Below, one piece after another: positions 35,807-45,843 of a stretch of DNA of 64,000 nucleotides. Both the position numbers and the translations under genes were made by a program. Position 1 is the stretch's first letter; each line of letters starts with the position of its first letter. Location of the stretch: assembly GCF_002332255.1 (NCBI RefSeq), contig NZ_NRGW01000001.1, forward strand, positions 992,001 to 1,056,000, read 5' to 3'. This DNA is from Halomonas sp. JB37 (GTDB taxonomy: Bacteria > Pseudomonadota > Gammaproteobacteria > Pseudomonadales > Halomonadaceae). A model generated the notes under the pieces. That model was not told the DNA's origin and did no database searches. It saw only the letters and a list, made by a program, of their open reading frames with translations.

Positions 35807-36990
35807 GCCCCTGCCAGCTAGCCATTATTGCCGACGATTTGTCGGGTGCGCTGGATGCATCAGCGCCCTTTGCTGCACGGGGAGCCGATGCCCGAGTGAT
35901 TGTCAGTCTAGAAGCATTAACAGCGACGCTTGATGTGTGGCAAGGGCAAGGGACGTGGCCAGCGGTCATCGCCGTGAATACCGAGTCACGCCATTTGCGG
36001 GCCGATGAAGCAGCGTTGCGGGTTTCTAAGGCGGTTCGTCTATTGACACAAGTACGCCCGCAGCAATGGTTCAAAAAGGTGGATTCAACCTTGCGTGGCC
36101 AGGTAGTTGCCGAGTGTCGAGCATTGCAAGAGGCCATTGGGTATCCATTGCTATTGGCGCCAGCGGTACCGGCTCAAGGGCGCATTGTGCGCCACGCTGA
36201 AGTCTGGGTTGATGGCGTAAGCTTGGCCAATACGGCATATCAGCAGGATGCGCGGTCATCGCCTCTATTGGGTCCTATTGATGATGCGTTTGCCGCAGGG
36301 GGGCTGGCGTTACAGCGCTATCGCCTTGAGAAGGGAAACACGCTTCCTGACGAGAGCTGTATTGTTGATGCCAGCAGCGACGAGGAGCTCGCCGCACTTT
36401 ACGATGGCGTGCTGAAGCTCAAAAGCTCACGTGTCATGGCCGGCGCAGCGGGATTGGCTATGGCCATTGCTCAACGTCGCTTTGGTACTCCCTGTGTTCA
36501 GGCTAGGTCACTGTGCGGGGTAAAATCGGTGCTGTATGCCGTCGGCTCCCGGGCTCCTCGTGCCGCGGAGCAGCTTGAGTCGCTGTGCCAGCAGTTACCC
36601 AACGTAGCGATTATTGAGGCGTGTGCTACGTCGCTTGACCACCTTGGCGTCGAGGCGTGTGTCATCGTGCCTAGTGAAGATGGAACAGTGCGCACAGCGA
36701 TTGAAGTGGCCGATGCAATGGCGGCCCAGGTGGCTGGCATTATTTCAGCCTGGCATGACGAAGATGAGCACCTGCAATTTCTTACCGGTGGCGATATCGC
36801 TATGGCAGTGCTCTCCCAGCAAGGCGCTCGTTATATCACCGTTGAGACTGAGTGGTCACCGGGTGTGGCATTAGGGTGTTTGGATGGTGATGCCCACCGC
36901 AGAGTAATGACTAAGGCGGGTGGCTTCGGCGACTCATCACTACTCGTTCGTTTGCATCAGCAGCTTAACCTGAGCGGTGAGTCGAACTAA
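35803..36990 (+). CDS. Four-carbon acid sugar kinase (DUF1537; threonate/erythronate kinase type)
   Basis: 395 residues. The N-terminal domain starts [20 protein letters not shown] and contains [15 protein letters not shown]; the C-terminal ATP-binding part has [17 protein letters not shown]. The family phosphorylates D-threonate, D-erythronate or a 3-oxo-tetronate at O4. With PdxA2 next door the first two are likelier; an OtnK route would need an OtnC/OtnI pair, not seen here. The start is GTG overlapping the pdxA2 stop (GTGA). TRAP C follows after a new promoter region. Confidence 0.9.
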   Translation: MSPCQLAIIADDLSGALDASAPFAARGADARVIVSLEALTATLDVWQGQGTWPAVIAVNTESRHLRADEAALRVSKAVRLLTQVRPQQWFKKVDSTLRGQVVAECRALQEAIGYPLLLAPAVPAQGRIVRHAEVWVDGVSLANTAYQQDARSSPLLGPIDDAFAAGGLALQRYRLEKGNTLPDESCIVDASSDEELAALYDGVLKLKSSRVMAGAAGLAMAIAQRRFGTPCVQARSLCGVKSVLYAVGSRAPRAAEQLESLCQQLPNVAIIEACATSLDHLGVEACVIVPSEDGTVRTAIEVADAMAAQVAGIISAWHDEDEHLQFLTGGDIAMAVLSQQGARYITVETEWSPGVALGCLDGDAHRRVMTKAGGFGDSSLLVRLHQQLNLSGESN

Positions 36991-37068
36991 GTACACAAAA
37001 TAACGACAGCAAAATGCTAGCCGGGTAGTTGCGTAATTGAGGGTCAGCAGCTAGGTTTCAATCTGGTG

Positions 37069-37080
37069 GTATGATACGTA
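37069..37080. promoter_or_regulatory. Candidate GntR operator before TRAP C
   Basis: GTAT-g-ATAC (37069-37077) overlaps the palindrome ATACGTAT (37073-37080 region), about 85 bp before the TRAP C start in a 172-bp gap. GntR regulators of sugar-acid genes bind similar GTAT/ATAC repeats. The GntR gene at 41399 is the nearest candidate regulator. Confidence 0.3.
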
Positions 37081-37162
37081 TACAGTAAGATGATCGGTTT
37101 CATCGACTGTTGCCGCTCGCACAATAACCAACAATAAATCTAATGGTTGTGAGGAATACAAG

Positions 37163-38164
37163 ATGAGCTACAAAAGCCAACACCGCCTAACGATGTCCCG
37201 TTTGCTAACCGCTACGCTTATTGCCGCTGGTATCAGCGTAGCCGGTGCGGTACAGGCCGTCGAGAACCTGCGTTTCGCCCACGTTTATGAAACCTCCGAG
37301 CCTTTCCATAAGTGGGCATTATGGGCCGCTGACGAGATTGAAGAGCGCACCGATGGGCGCTATACCATGGAGGTATACCCCGCTGCCTCGTTAGGTAAAG
37401 AGGAAGACATCAACGAAGGGCTTGGGTTAGGCACGGTCGATATCATTTATACCGGCACCCAGTTCGCTGGCCGCGCTTATGGACCCATCGGCATTGCCGG
37501 AGCTGCGTATATGTTCCGTGATTTCGATCATTGGCAGGCGTTTGCCGATAGCGATCTGTTCCAAGAGATTGCTCAGGGCTATCAGGATCAAACCGGCAAC
37601 GTTCCGCTGGCGCTCAACTATTATGGCGAACGCCACGTCACGTCCAATATCCCCATTAATGAACCCGCAGACATGGAAGGGCTGAAAATTCGGGTGCCCA
37701 ACGCACCGATGTACATGATGATGCCTCAGGCGGTGGGTGCTAACCCAACGCCCATTTCGTTCGATGAGGTATATCTGGCTTTGCAGCAAGGCGTTGTAGA
37801 CGCGCAGGAAAATCCGCTGCCGACTATTCGTGCTAAGGCCTTCCATGAAGTACAGGACTACATCAACCTGACCGGCCACATCACCGATTCGCTTATTACG
37901 ATTGTTGGCGGGCCGCGCTGGAATCAGCTCTCTGAAGAAGACCGCGAAATATTCCGCGAGGTTTTCCAGGAGGCGGCTGAAAACAACACCAAAGATATTC
38001 TGAAGGCTGAAGGAGAGCTGGTTGCCTGGTTTGAAGAACAGGGCAACACCATCAATGAAGTGGACCGTGAGCTCTTCCGTGAGGCCGTTTTACCCGCCCA
38101 TAACGGCGATGCCGCGACATGGGATCAGGAAACCTACGATCGCCTACAGGCTATCGGCCAGTAA
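37163..38164 (+). CDS. TRAP transporter C substrate-binding protein, DctP family
   Basis: Periplasmic receptor of 333 residues; signal peptide ends about GAVQAVE and mature protein begins NLRFAHVYETSEPFHKWALW. The ligand-binding arginine region is EGLKIRVPNAPMYMMMPQAV, followed by SFDEVYLALQQGVVDAQENP. It lies after the kinase/PdxA2 genes, so D-threonate or D-erythronate is the likely cargo. TGAGGAATACAAG precedes the ATG. A 12-bp hairpin follows. Confidence 0.91.
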   Translation: MSYKSQHRLTMSRLLTATLIAAGISVAGAVQAVENLRFAHVYETSEPFHKWALWAADEIEERTDGRYTMEVYPAASLGKEEDINEGLGLGTVDIIYTGTQFAGRAYGPIGIAGAAYMFRDFDHWQAFADSDLFQEIAQGYQDQTGNVPLALNYYGERHVTSNIPINEPADMEGLKIRVPNAPMYMMMPQAVGANPTPISFDEVYLALQQGVVDAQENPLPTIRAKAFHEVQDYINLTGHITDSLITIVGGPRWNQLSEEDREIFREVFQEAAENNTKDILKAEGELVAWFEEQGNTINEVDRELFREAVLPAHNGDAATWDQETYDRLQAIGQ

Positions 38165-38177
38165 TCCAACCCCTGAT

Positions 38178-38207
38178 AACACTCCGCTCTTTACTGAGCG
38201 GAGTGTT
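38178..38207 (+). terminator. Hairpin between TRAP C receptor and permease genes
   Basis: Perfect 12-bp stem AACACTCCGCTC (38178-38189) with GAGCGGAGTGTT (38196-38207), 6-nt loop. Only a TTT stretch follows, so it may act as an mRNA 3'-end stabiliser or weak terminator. It ends 2 bp before the GGAG used by dctQ. Confidence 0.65.
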
Positions 38208-38221
38208 TGGAGTCCTGTGCC

Positions 38222-38758
38222 ATGAATAATTCGCGCGAGAATTCCCCGCCTATCGGCGACCCGATGGTGGATTTTGAATCTGCCTTCGAGGATGCACCGT
38301 TCAAACTAAGTGATTATCGCCTCGAAGACTTTGTCACCTTAACGCTTTTTTGGGCATTGATTTTAGTGGTGTTCGCCCAGTTTTTTAGTCGCTATGTGCT
38401 GGGTAGTTCTATTGGCTGGACCGAAGAAATTGCCCGTTACTTACTGATTGGCGTGGGCTTTTTTGGCAGCATCATGGCAGCCCGTAACGGTAGCCACATC
38501 ATGGTGGAATTCTTCTACCACTACATGCCGGGCTGGCAGGCGCGTTTGCTAGAGCATTTGGTCAACCTGATAAGCCTTAGTTTTTATATAGCGATGGCAT
38601 GGATCGCCTATCAGCTGGCATCACGCACCAATAGCCTAATGGTGTCGGTGGATCTGCCTAAGAGCATCATCTATTTCACCGTCTGTGCGGCGTTTACATT
38701 GATGGCGCTGCGCACCGTTCAGCGGCTTTACTTGAAGTATCTGGGGCGTTCCCTATGA
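38222..38758 (+). CDS. TRAP transporter C small permease, DctQ family
   Basis: 178 residues, four membrane segments, with VLGSSIGWTEEIARYLLIGV and MAARNGSHIMVEFFYHY as family motifs. The ATG at 38222 has GGAG 9 nt upstream; a GTG/ATG 15 bp earlier would place the RBS inside the frame. The N-terminal 30 residues are acidic and hydrophilic. Confidence 0.88.
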   Translation: MNNSRENSPPIGDPMVDFESAFEDAPFKLSDYRLEDFVTLTLFWALILVVFAQFFSRYVLGSSIGWTEEIARYLLIGVGFFGSIMAARNGSHIMVEFFYHYMPGWQARLLEHLVNLISLSFYIAMAWIAYQLASRTNSLMVSVDLPKSIIYFTVCAAFTLMALRTVQRLYLKYLGRSL

Positions 38759-38807
38759 CGCTTGAGCTGTGGCTACCCGCGACATCATCTTTATCAAGAG
38801 GCCTCCC

Positions 38808-40187
38808 ATGTCCCGATTTTCTGTGATGCGTTGGCAAAAGCCGATAGTGTCTCCGCTGCTGGCGGCACTGGCTATTCTGGGCTGCGTGATTCTACCGCTA
38901 ATGGGCTACGATCTTGGCTTTTTGTTCTTTGCGCTGTTTACCATGCTGGTGCTGGGCGTGCCTATCGCGGTTAGCTTGGCAGGCGCCTGCTTAATGTTTG
39001 TCTTAATCACCGGCCAGGTGCCCAGCATTGTCATAGCACACCGCATGATTAACGGCATTGACAGCTTTCCGCTGCTGGCGATTCCGTTTTTTATTTTTGC
39101 CGGCAGCCTAATGAACAATGGTGGCATTACCGAGCGTATTTTCAATTTCGCTAAGGCGCTGATGGGCTGGATGCGGGGTGGCCTTGGCCATGTCAATGTG
39201 GGGGCTAGCATTGTGTTCTCGGGCATGTCGGGCGCGGCCGTAGCGGATGCAGGCGGCCTGGGCATGATTGAAGTCAAAGCCATGAAGGATGCGGGATACG
39301 ATGAAGAGTTCGCCGTGGGAATTACGGCGGCGTCCTCGACCATCGGGCCTATCATTCCGCCTAGCTTGCCGATGGTGATTTACGGGGTTATGGCATCCGC
39401 CTCGGTAGGCCAGCTGTTCGCAGCAGGGCTGATCCCTGGCCTGTTGATGGGCATCATGCTGATGTTGATGATCTTCATCATCTCAAGGCGGCGTGGCTAT
39501 CAGCGCGATGCCATTTTCTCCATGCGGGTTCTTGGCCATACCTTCAAACGGGCGTTTTTATCGTTGCTGACACCTGTCATTATTGTGGGCGGTATTATCA
39601 CCGGTGCCTTCACACCGACTGAAGCCGCGGTGGCCGCGGTGTTTTATGCCTTGCTCCTGGGTGGCGTGGTTTACCGTACGTTGACGTGGCGTAAACTGCT
39701 TAAAGTCAGCATGGAAACCATCGAGACCACCGCGGTTATTCTGTTCATTGTGTCTTCGGCATCGATCTTCGCCTGGATACTGACCAGCAATCAGGTGACT
39801 CAGAATGTGATCGCCTTAATGGGCCCCTTTGCCGATAGCAAGCTCGCCGTTCTGGTAATGGCCAATATCGTGCTGATTATCGTGGGCTGCTTTATGGAAA
39901 CGATCGCTGCGATCACCATCTTAGTCCCGGTGCTGTTGCCCATGGCCGTTGCGGTGGGGGTAGACCCTGTCCACTTCGGGGTCATCATGGTGCTTAACCT
40001 GATGATCGGACTATTAACGCCACCAGTGGGCATGGTGCTCTACGTGCTTTCCAGGGTCTCTAACGTGAGCTTTGAGCGCTGCATGCGAGGCACCATTCCG
40101 TTCCTAATACCCCTGGTGATCTGCCTTCTATTGGTGACGTTCATCCCGGCTATTTCTATGTGGCTACCCACGCTGATATATCGCTAA
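38808..40187 (+). CDS. TRAP transporter C large permease, DctM family
   Basis: 459 residues of membrane helices from the ATG at 38808, which follows AAGAGG; an upstream GTG at 38769 lacks an RBS. Motifs: LLAIPFFIFAGSLMNNGGIT, GMSGAAVADAGGLGMIEVKA, GPIIPPSLPMVIYG and GLLTPPVGMVLYVLSRV. Longer at the N-terminus than TRAP A and B by one hydrophobic segment. Confidence 0.92.
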   Translation: MSRFSVMRWQKPIVSPLLAALAILGCVILPLMGYDLGFLFFALFTMLVLGVPIAVSLAGACLMFVLITGQVPSIVIAHRMINGIDSFPLLAIPFFIFAGSLMNNGGITERIFNFAKALMGWMRGGLGHVNVGASIVFSGMSGAAVADAGGLGMIEVKAMKDAGYDEEFAVGITAASSTIGPIIPPSLPMVIYGVMASASVGQLFAAGLIPGLLMGIMLMLMIFIISRRRGYQRDAIFSMRVLGHTFKRAFLSLLTPVIIVGGIITGAFTPTEAAVAAVFYALLLGGVVYRTLTWRKLLKVSMETIETTAVILFIVSSASIFAWILTSNQVTQNVIALMGPFADSKLAVLVMANIVLIIVGCFMETIAAITILVPVLLPMAVAVGVDPVHFGVIMVLNLMIGLLTPPVGMVLYVLSRVSNVSFERCMRGTIPFLIPLVICLLLVTFIPAISMWLPTLIYR

Positions 40188-40195
40188 GCACCGCT

Positions 40196-40218
40196 GGAGC
40201 TGGCGGAATGCCAGCTCC
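40196..40218 (+). terminator. Hairpin between TRAP C and the LDH2-type gene
   Basis: 9-bp stem GGAGCTGGC (40196-40204) with GCCAGCTCC (40210-40218), 5-nt loop. No T tract, so it is better read as an intercistronic stabiliser or attenuator than as a full terminator. Confidence 0.5.
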
Positions 40219-40245
40219 GCTATTAAGACCCGGAGTATTTTATTA

Positions 40246-41322
40246 ATGACTGATACCTCATTAGATTTTCGCGTTACCCACGAGGATCTTGCTCGTTTTA
40301 TACAGGCGACACTCGCCGCTGTTGGCGCCAATCAAGCCTCGGCGCAGGCGGTGAGCCGCGCGCTGGTCACCGCATCGCGCATGGGGACCGATAGCCACGG
40401 TTTGCGTCTATTGCCTCACTATGTGCAGGCGCTTCAAGGCGGGCGCATTAAAGGGGCGCCTAACATGGTGTTTCAGCGCCGCTTAGCGGCCACAGGCTGC
40501 TTAAACGCTGACGACGGGCTTGGTCATCTGGCGGGTTATACCGCGATGGAACACGCCACGGCGATGGCTGATGAGGTCGGAATAGGCGCTGTCGCTGTGG
40601 GGCACTCATCGCACTTCGGCGCGGCAGGGTGCTATGCGTTAGCCGCGGCTGAACGCGGCTATCTTGGTATGGCGTTCTGTAATTCAGACCCCTTTGTACT
40701 TCTGCACGATGGTGCCAAGCCCTTTCACGGTACCAACCCCATCGCTTTTGCAGCGCCGGTAGCGGGTGAGTCGCCGTATCTATTGGACATGGCCACGAGT
40801 TCGATCCCCTGGAACCGAGTGCAGCAATTTGGCGCGATTGGCCGCCAGCTGCCCGACCAAGTCGCTGCAGATGCGGCCGGTCAGGTGAGTCGCGTACCTG
40901 CTGATATCGCTGCCTTGTTGCCGCTGGGCGGCAGTGATTTCGGCTTTAAAGGTGCCGGCCTAGGCGGCATGGTCGAAGTGCTGAGTTCGATGCTGTCGGG
41001 CATGCAGCATGGCTTCAGGTTATTGCCGATGGGCGGGCCGGATATGGCAACGCCGCGGGGTGTCGGGCATTTCTTTCTAGCCATAAAGCCCGATGCCTTT
41101 GTTGATGAAGGCACCTTTGCTCAAGGGCTGGCCGCGTATTTGAAAGACCTTCGCGCCCAGCCAGCCTCAAAAAATGCCAGAGTACTAGCACCCGGTGATC
41201 GTGAATGGCGCTGCCAGGCGCAGCGCGATGCTCAGGGCGTTCCACTCGATGTTGCCAACCAATTAGCCTATGCCGAACTGGCTGAGCGGCACCGGATTAC
41301 GCCACTATCTCGGCTTGATTAA
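40246..41322 (+). CDS. LDH2/malate-type oxidoreductase
   Basis: 358 residues of the malate/L-lactate dehydrogenase 2 family (not the classical LDH fold). Motifs: SRMGTDSHGLRLLPHYVQ, GHSSHFGAAGCYALAA (catalytic His) and GTNPIAFAAPV. Members reduce 2-keto acids or oxidise 2-hydroxy acids with NAD(P). It follows TRAP C by 58 bp and probably acts on its cargo, for example oxidising a tetronate at C2 or C3. Confidence 0.88.
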   Translation: MTDTSLDFRVTHEDLARFIQATLAAVGANQASAQAVSRALVTASRMGTDSHGLRLLPHYVQALQGGRIKGAPNMVFQRRLAATGCLNADDGLGHLAGYTAMEHATAMADEVGIGAVAVGHSSHFGAAGCYALAAAERGYLGMAFCNSDPFVLLHDGAKPFHGTNPIAFAAPVAGESPYLLDMATSSIPWNRVQQFGAIGRQLPDQVAADAAGQVSRVPADIAALLPLGGSDFGFKGAGLGGMVEVLSSMLSGMQHGFRLLPMGGPDMATPRGVGHFFLAIKPDAFVDEGTFAQGLAAYLKDLRAQPASKNARVLAPGDREWRCQAQRDAQGVPLDVANQLAYAELAERHRITPLSRLD

Positions 41323-41398
41323 AGGCTCAATGAAAAGACAATGGCGAAAAATGCAGTAAAATGGCGGCCAATTCCAGGTTAACGAGGAGCGACTGCCT

Positions 41399-42121
41399 AT
41401 GAGCAGATACCGGATTGAGCGCAAAACGCTTTCCGAACAGGTCGCTGAACAGCTTGAGGCGGAGATTCTTGAGGGGCGGCTGAGCGAGAATGATCAGTTG
41501 CCCTCAGAAAGAGAGCTGATGGAGCAGTTTGGCGTTGGTAGACCCGCGGTGCGCGAAGCGTTGTTCCATTTGCAGCAGCTGGGATTGATTGCGATCAACA
41601 GCGGCACGCGTGCCAGAGTCATTCGCCCTACGGCCGATGCGGTGATGGCGAGGCTTTCGGGGGTGACACGGCAGCTGCTTTCGAAGCCGGCTGGCCAGCA
41701 ATACTTCCAGGAAGCTCGGGCTACGTTTGAAATATCGCTAGCCCGCTACGCCGCTCGTCACGCCAGCGATGAGGATCTGACGCGGCTGCGTGAAGCCTTA
41801 CAAGCCAACCGTGATGCTATTGGTGACGAAGCGCGCTTCAAGCGCTCTGATAACGACTTTCATGGTGTATTGGCGAGTATCGGACGTAACCCTATTTTTG
41901 ATGCTATCCATGTGGCGCTTTCCGAGTGGCTAGATGATCGGCGTGCTCATGTGTTGCAGCAAAAGGATGAAGACAAGGCTGCGACCGCTGCGCACACTGA
42001 GATCATTGATGCCATTGAATCACGCGACCCTGATGCGGCCGAGGCAGCCATGCGGCGCCACCTCGACCGTCACTACGGCACGTACATGCAGCTTAAAAGA
42101 CGCTTGTCTGATACCCCTTAG
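41399..42121 (+). CDS. GntR-family regulator, FCD (FadR) type
   Basis: 240 residues. The wHTH reads [20 protein letters not shown] and [16 protein letters not shown]; the all-helical FCD effector domain follows with metal-binding residues in [13 protein letters not shown] and [27 protein letters not shown] precedes the ATG. It is the local regulator for the TRAP C/kinase genes or the divergent-looking sugar-acid operons. Its stop overlaps the convergent semialdehyde-dehydrogenase stop. Confidence 0.9.
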   Translation: MSRYRIERKTLSEQVAEQLEAEILEGRLSENDQLPSERELMEQFGVGRPAVREALFHLQQLGLIAINSGTRARVIRPTADAVMARLSGVTRQLLSKPAGQQYFQEARATFEISLARYAARHASDEDLTRLREALQANRDAIGDEARFKRSDNDFHGVLASIGRNPIFDAIHVALSEWLDDRRAHVLQQKDEDKAATAAHTEIIDAIESRDPDAAEAAMRRHLDRHYGTYMQLKRRLSDTP

Positions 42122-43695
42122 CTTTCACGCTTGCCGTCGATTAAGCGTGAAACGTTAAACGGATTGCTATCGCGCAGCGCTTCGGGCAGCAGGCCTGCTG
42201 GCAAGTCTTGGTAGCAGACGGGGCGCAGGAAGCGATAAATCGCAGCACTGCCCACCGACGTCGTCCGGCTGTCAGACGTGGCCGGGTAGGGGCCGCCATG
42301 TACCATCGCATGACCCACTTCCACGCCGGTCGGCCAGCCATTGGCCATAATACGGCCCACGCGACGTTCCAGTGCGGGCATTAGGCGTTTAGCGGCATCT
42401 AAGTCGCCATCGTCTAGCTGCAGTGTCGCGGTCAATTGGCCTTCCAATTGCTCGGCCACGCGCTGCATTTCATCGCTGTCACGGCACTCAATCACCAGTG
42501 ATGCAGATCCGAAGATTTCGCTCTGCAGCGCTTCTTGAGTTAAGAAGTCGTGGGCGCTAGCGGTAAATAAAGCAGTTTGGCAGCTATGCGGGCCGTCGTT
42601 GGTTTGTCCACGCGCGACTTCGTTAACGCAAGCGTTGCCCGAAAGCTCATTCACACCGCTTCGATAAGCCTCATGAATGCCGGGTGTCAGCATCGTTTGG
42701 GCTGCGCTGGCTTTTACCGCGTCACCCGCTGTTGCTACGAAGGCGTCAAGGTCAGCGCCTTTAAGGCCAACGACTAGACCAGGGTTCGTGCAGAACTGGC
42801 CTGCCCCCATGTTTAGCGATGCCACAAAACTCTCTGCAATTGCAGTGCCGCGAGCTTTCAATGCCTCTGGCATTAGGAACACGGGATTGATGCTGCTCAT
42901 TTCAGCATAAACAGGAATCGGCTCGGGGCGTGCTTGTGCGGTGGCCATTAATGCAGTGCCGCCGCTACGTGAACCGGTGAACCCAACGGCTTTGATGCGC
43001 GGGTCGGCCACTAGCGCCTGGCCAATCTCTTTGCCTGAACCGAACAGCAGCGAAAAGACGCCTTCCGGCAACTCGCACTTAGCAACCGCACGCTGAATGG
43101 CGCGACCCACTAATTCGGACGTGCCAGGGTGTGCCGAATGGCCTTTAACAACCACCGGGCAGCCTGCAGCTAGCGCAGACGCGGTATCGCCACCCGCGAC
43201 GCTGAACGCGAGGGGGAAGTTGCTGGCGCCAAAAACAGCCACTGGGCCTAGCGGGATGTGACGCTGACGCAGGTCAGCGCGGGGCATCGGCTGGCGCTCT
43301 GGCAGTGCAGGGTCGTGGCGTACATCCAGCCATTCTCCCGCGCGTACAACAGCAGCGAAAAGCCGTAGCTGGCCACAGGTACGGCCACGCTCGCCTTCAA
43401 GACGAGCCTTAGGAAGGCCCGATTCGGCGACACCACGCTCAGTTAAGTCGGCGCCAATGGCTTCAATTTCATCAGCAATGGTTTCTAAGAAGTGTGCGCG
43501 TGTCTCAAGTGACGTCTCGCGATACTGATCAAACGCCGCATCAGCAAGTTTGCAGGCCTGTTCCACGTCGGAACGGCTGCCGCCACGATAGCCTGGCTCA
43601 AGTACGTCACCGGTAGCGGGATTGATAGCGTGGATCTCATCCTGTGTGCCTGTCACGGTCTGTTGACCGATAAGCAGTGTGCCTTGCAGTGTCAT
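42118..43695 (-). CDS. 2-oxoglutarate-semialdehyde dehydrogenase (NADP-type aldehyde dehydrogenase)
   Basis: 525 residues, the long ALDH form used in sugar-acid and hydroxyproline pathways. Motifs: [46 protein letters not shown], catalytic Glu in [12 protein letters not shown] and catalytic Cys in [16 protein letters not shown]. It oxidises 2-oxoglutarate semialdehyde to 2-oxoglutarate, the last step of the Weimberg and L-arabinonate routes. That fits the XylX-type dehydratase at 32631 and IlvD/Edd dehydratase at 47299. It lies behind TRAP D in the same direction. Confidence 0.9.
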   Translation of the reverse strand: MTLQGTLLIGQQTVTGTQDEIHAINPATGDVLEPGYRGGSRSDVEQACKLADAAFDQYRETSLETRAHFLETIADEIEAIGADLTERGVAESGLPKARLEGERGRTCGQLRLFAAVVRAGEWLDVRHDPALPERQPMPRADLRQRHIPLGPVAVFGASNFPLAFSVAGGDTASALAAGCPVVVKGHSAHPGTSELVGRAIQRAVAKCELPEGVFSLLFGSGKEIGQALVADPRIKAVGFTGSRSGGTALMATAQARPEPIPVYAEMSSINPVFLMPEALKARGTAIAESFVASLNMGAGQFCTNPGLVVGLKGADLDAFVATAGDAVKASAAQTMLTPGIHEAYRSGVNELSGNACVNEVARGQTNDGPHSCQTALFTASAHDFLTQEALQSEIFGSASLVIECRDSDEMQRVAEQLEGQLTATLQLDDGDLDAAKRLMPALERRVGRIMANGWPTGVEVGHAMVHGGPYPATSDSRTTSVGSAAIYRFLRPVCYQDLPAGLLPEALRDSNPFNVSRLIDGKRES

Positions 43696-43746
43696 GCTGG
43701 TCTCCTATTAAAGGGCATTATTGTCGATCTAGCGTAATACGTAGTG

Positions 43747-43770
43747 AGGTGATCGGTGTGCTGATCACCT
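43747..43770. repeat. Inverted repeat between TRAP D and semialdehyde dehydrogenase
   Basis: Perfect 8-bp arms AGGTGATC and GATCACCT with an 8-nt loop. No T tract on the transcribed minus strand, so it is not a standard terminator; a protein site or mRNA structure is equally possible. Confidence 0.6.
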
Positions 43771-43789
43771 TGTCGCTATTGATTTTATT

Positions 43790-43828
43790 GGGCGCAAATA
43801 CTGGGCGTAAATACTGGGCGTAAATACT
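43790..43828. repeat. 13-bp tandem repeat, three copies, at the end of TRAP D dctM
   Basis: Units at 43790-43802, 43803-43815 and 43816-43828, consensus GGGCGTAAATACT (first unit has C for T once). The last base is the first base of the DctM stop codon on the minus strand. Confidence 0.9.
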
Positions 43829-45111
43829 TAATTACCGCGCACAGCAGTCAGGTCAGGCAGCCACGTCACGATGCCGGGGAAGGCGATCAGGATAACCAGT
43901 ACTACAAGCAGCGCGGCGTAGTAGGGCAGCATCGCTTTGACAAGTTGTTCCATGGAAACCTTACCTACGCCGCAGCCGACATAAAGGCAAGTGCCCACCG
44001 GCGGTGTCAAAAGACCAATGCCTAAAATGAACGACATCAGCACGCCGAAATACACCGGATCAACGCCTACCGAGGTAACGATGGGCGTTAGCATGGGCGC
44101 CATGATGACCATTGCTGGCGTTAGATCCATTACAAACCCCACCAGCAGCAGTAGGCCCGCCACTATCAGCAGCAGTAGGAAAGGATCTTGTGTGATCGCC
44201 TGTACCTGAGTGACCAGTGTTTGCGGCACCATATTAATGGTTAAAAACCAGGCAATAACGGTGGCAAACGCCAGTAACAGCAGCACCATACCGGTCAAAC
44301 GGGCGGTACGGATGAGCATTCCCCACAGCTCAGTTATCTTGAATTCGCGATACACGATCAGCGAGATAAACAGTGAGTAAAGCAGCGCCGCAACGGCCGC
44401 TTCGGTGGCGGTGAATACGCCGCCGATAATGCCGCCAATCACGATCACGGGTAGCACCAGCGCCAGCCATGCTGCTTTAAAAGCTTCCCAGAGCACATCA
44501 AGACGGAACTTACGGGTTTGGCCAGCATGGCCAATGGTCGCCATGATAAAGGTTGTCGTCATCAGGCCGGCCGCAATCAATATGCCGGGTACAATGCCAG
44601 CAATAAACAGGCGGCTAATTGACGTCTCGGTAACAATACCGAAAAGAATCAACGGGATAGAAGGCGGAATAATGATGCCGATAACCGATGAAACGGTATT
44701 GATTGCGGTTGCTTGAGGTGCGGTATAGCCCTGTTTGGTCATCGACGGAATCATCATCGCGCCGGTGGCTGCCGTGTCTGCCACGGCTGAACCGCTAATG
44801 CCGCCGAAGAACATGGAACCGGTAATAGCGACCTGGCCTAAACCGCCGCGTACGAAGCCGACTAAGGCACCGGCTAGGTCCATTAAGCGGCGGGCGATGC
44901 CGCCGTTACTCATTACTTCACCGACCAGAATAAAGAACGGAATAGCCAGTAGTGGGAAGCTGTTAACGCCCCGGATAGACTGCTCAATCATGATCGAGAG
45001 CGGAATGTCAGACAGTAGCGCCATAATGACGGCGGCAATGCCTAGGCCAAATGCGATGGGCAGGCCAAGTGCCAGGGAGGCGAAAAGAATGCCTAAAAAG
45101 ATCCATAGCAT
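43828..45111 (-). CDS. TRAP transporter D large permease, DctM family
   Basis: 427 residues, membrane helices throughout. Motifs: FPLLAIPFFILVGEVMSNGG, GGISGSAVADTAATGAMMIP, GIIIPPSIPLILFG and GLLTPPVGTCLYVGCGV. It starts 2 bp after the small-permease stop. Last gene of the TRAP D operon, with the semialdehyde-dehydrogenase gene 130 bp downstream. Confidence 0.92.
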   Translation of the reverse strand: MLWIFLGILFASLALGLPIAFGLGIAAVIMALLSDIPLSIMIEQSIRGVNSFPLLAIPFFILVGEVMSNGGIARRLMDLAGALVGFVRGGLGQVAITGSMFFGGISGSAVADTAATGAMMIPSMTKQGYTAPQATAINTVSSVIGIIIPPSIPLILFGIVTETSISRLFIAGIVPGILIAAGLMTTTFIMATIGHAGQTRKFRLDVLWEAFKAAWLALVLPVIVIGGIIGGVFTATEAAVAALLYSLFISLIVYREFKITELWGMLIRTARLTGMVLLLLAFATVIAWFLTINMVPQTLVTQVQAITQDPFLLLLIVAGLLLLVGFVMDLTPAMVIMAPMLTPIVTSVGVDPVYFGVLMSFILGIGLLTPPVGTCLYVGCGVGKVSMEQLVKAMLPYYAALLVVLVILIAFPGIVTWLPDLTAVRGN

Positions 45112-45113
45112 GA

Positions 45114-45707
45114 TTAGTGATCTCCAGCAGGCGTGATAGTAACGCTAGGCGAGCGAATTTGTTGCACGCTCTGCCAGGCGCGCCAGATAGACACGGCGGC
45201 AATAAACACGGCGCAAAGGACTAGCGAAACGTTAATGATATTCCAGGGCACATTGAGAATCGCGGTGCGGCTTGAAGCGCGAGCTATCACCAAGCATCCA
45301 CCCCAAATGATGACGCCCATCAGCGCGGTGATAACCACGTGCTGGAATAAATACAGCATATGGGCGGCCCGCGGTTTTAGTTTGCGGACCAAAATATCAA
45401 CTGCAATATGTTCATAGCGGGCAAAGGCCGCGGCGGCACCGATAAATATCAGCCAGATAAACAGCATTCGCGCCAGCTCATCGGCCCAGGGCAGCGATCG
45501 GTTGAACACCGCGCGGCCGACGACATTCGCTGATACGGAAATGATCAAGGCGACCAGCAAGGTGGCAATCACATGTTCCATCGCCTGAGTCAGCCAGCGA
45601 AATATCGCCGGGCCGCGACGCTGCTCGGGTTCAATTTCCAGCGGTTGGCGTTGGGGATCATCAAAATATGCCGCGGTATCAGGAATTGGAGTATTGGGTG
45701 TGTCCAT
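45114..45707 (-). CDS. TRAP transporter D small permease, DctQ family
   Basis: 197 residues, four membrane segments after a hydrophilic N-terminal stretch of about 35 residues. Family motifs: RSLPWADELARMLFIWLIFI and FARYEHIAVDILV. It follows the receptor gene across a 136-bp gap with three hairpins. Confidence 0.88.
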   Translation of the reverse strand: MDTPNTPIPDTAAYFDDPQRQPLEIEPEQRRGPAIFRWLTQAMEHVIATLLVALIISVSANVVGRAVFNRSLPWADELARMLFIWLIFIGAAAAFARYEHIAVDILVRKLKPRAAHMLYLFQHVVITALMGVIIWGGCLVIARASSRTAILNVPWNIINVSLVLCAVFIAAVSIWRAWQSVQQIRSPSVTITPAGDH

Positions 45708-45736
45708 GAGCTTTCCGAAGTGGCGAGTAACGAAAA

Positions 45737-45828
45737 GGCAAGAGGCCTATGCCTCTTGCCTAACCTCTCAATAGAACGTCTATTGAGAGGAGGTCCTGCA
45801 ATAGCAGACCGAACATTAGCGTCGGTCT
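45737..45828 (-). terminator. Three successive hairpins between TRAP D receptor and permease genes
   Basis: In transcript order: AGACCGA/TCGGTCT arms (45806-45812 with 45822-45828), then an 11-bp stem (45764-45774 with 45780-45790, 5-nt loop), then a 10-bp stem (45737-45746 with 45751-45760, 4-nt loop). The last is followed by TTTT on the minus strand, the form of a rho-independent terminator. Together they should strongly limit read-through from dctP to dctQM. Confidence 0.8.
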
Positions 45829-45843
45829 TACCGTCAAGGACGC

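Noticed and set aside
43747..43770. Rho-independent terminator after TRAP D
   Set aside because: The stem is good, but no T tract follows on the transcribed strand, so it is listed only as an inverted repeat.
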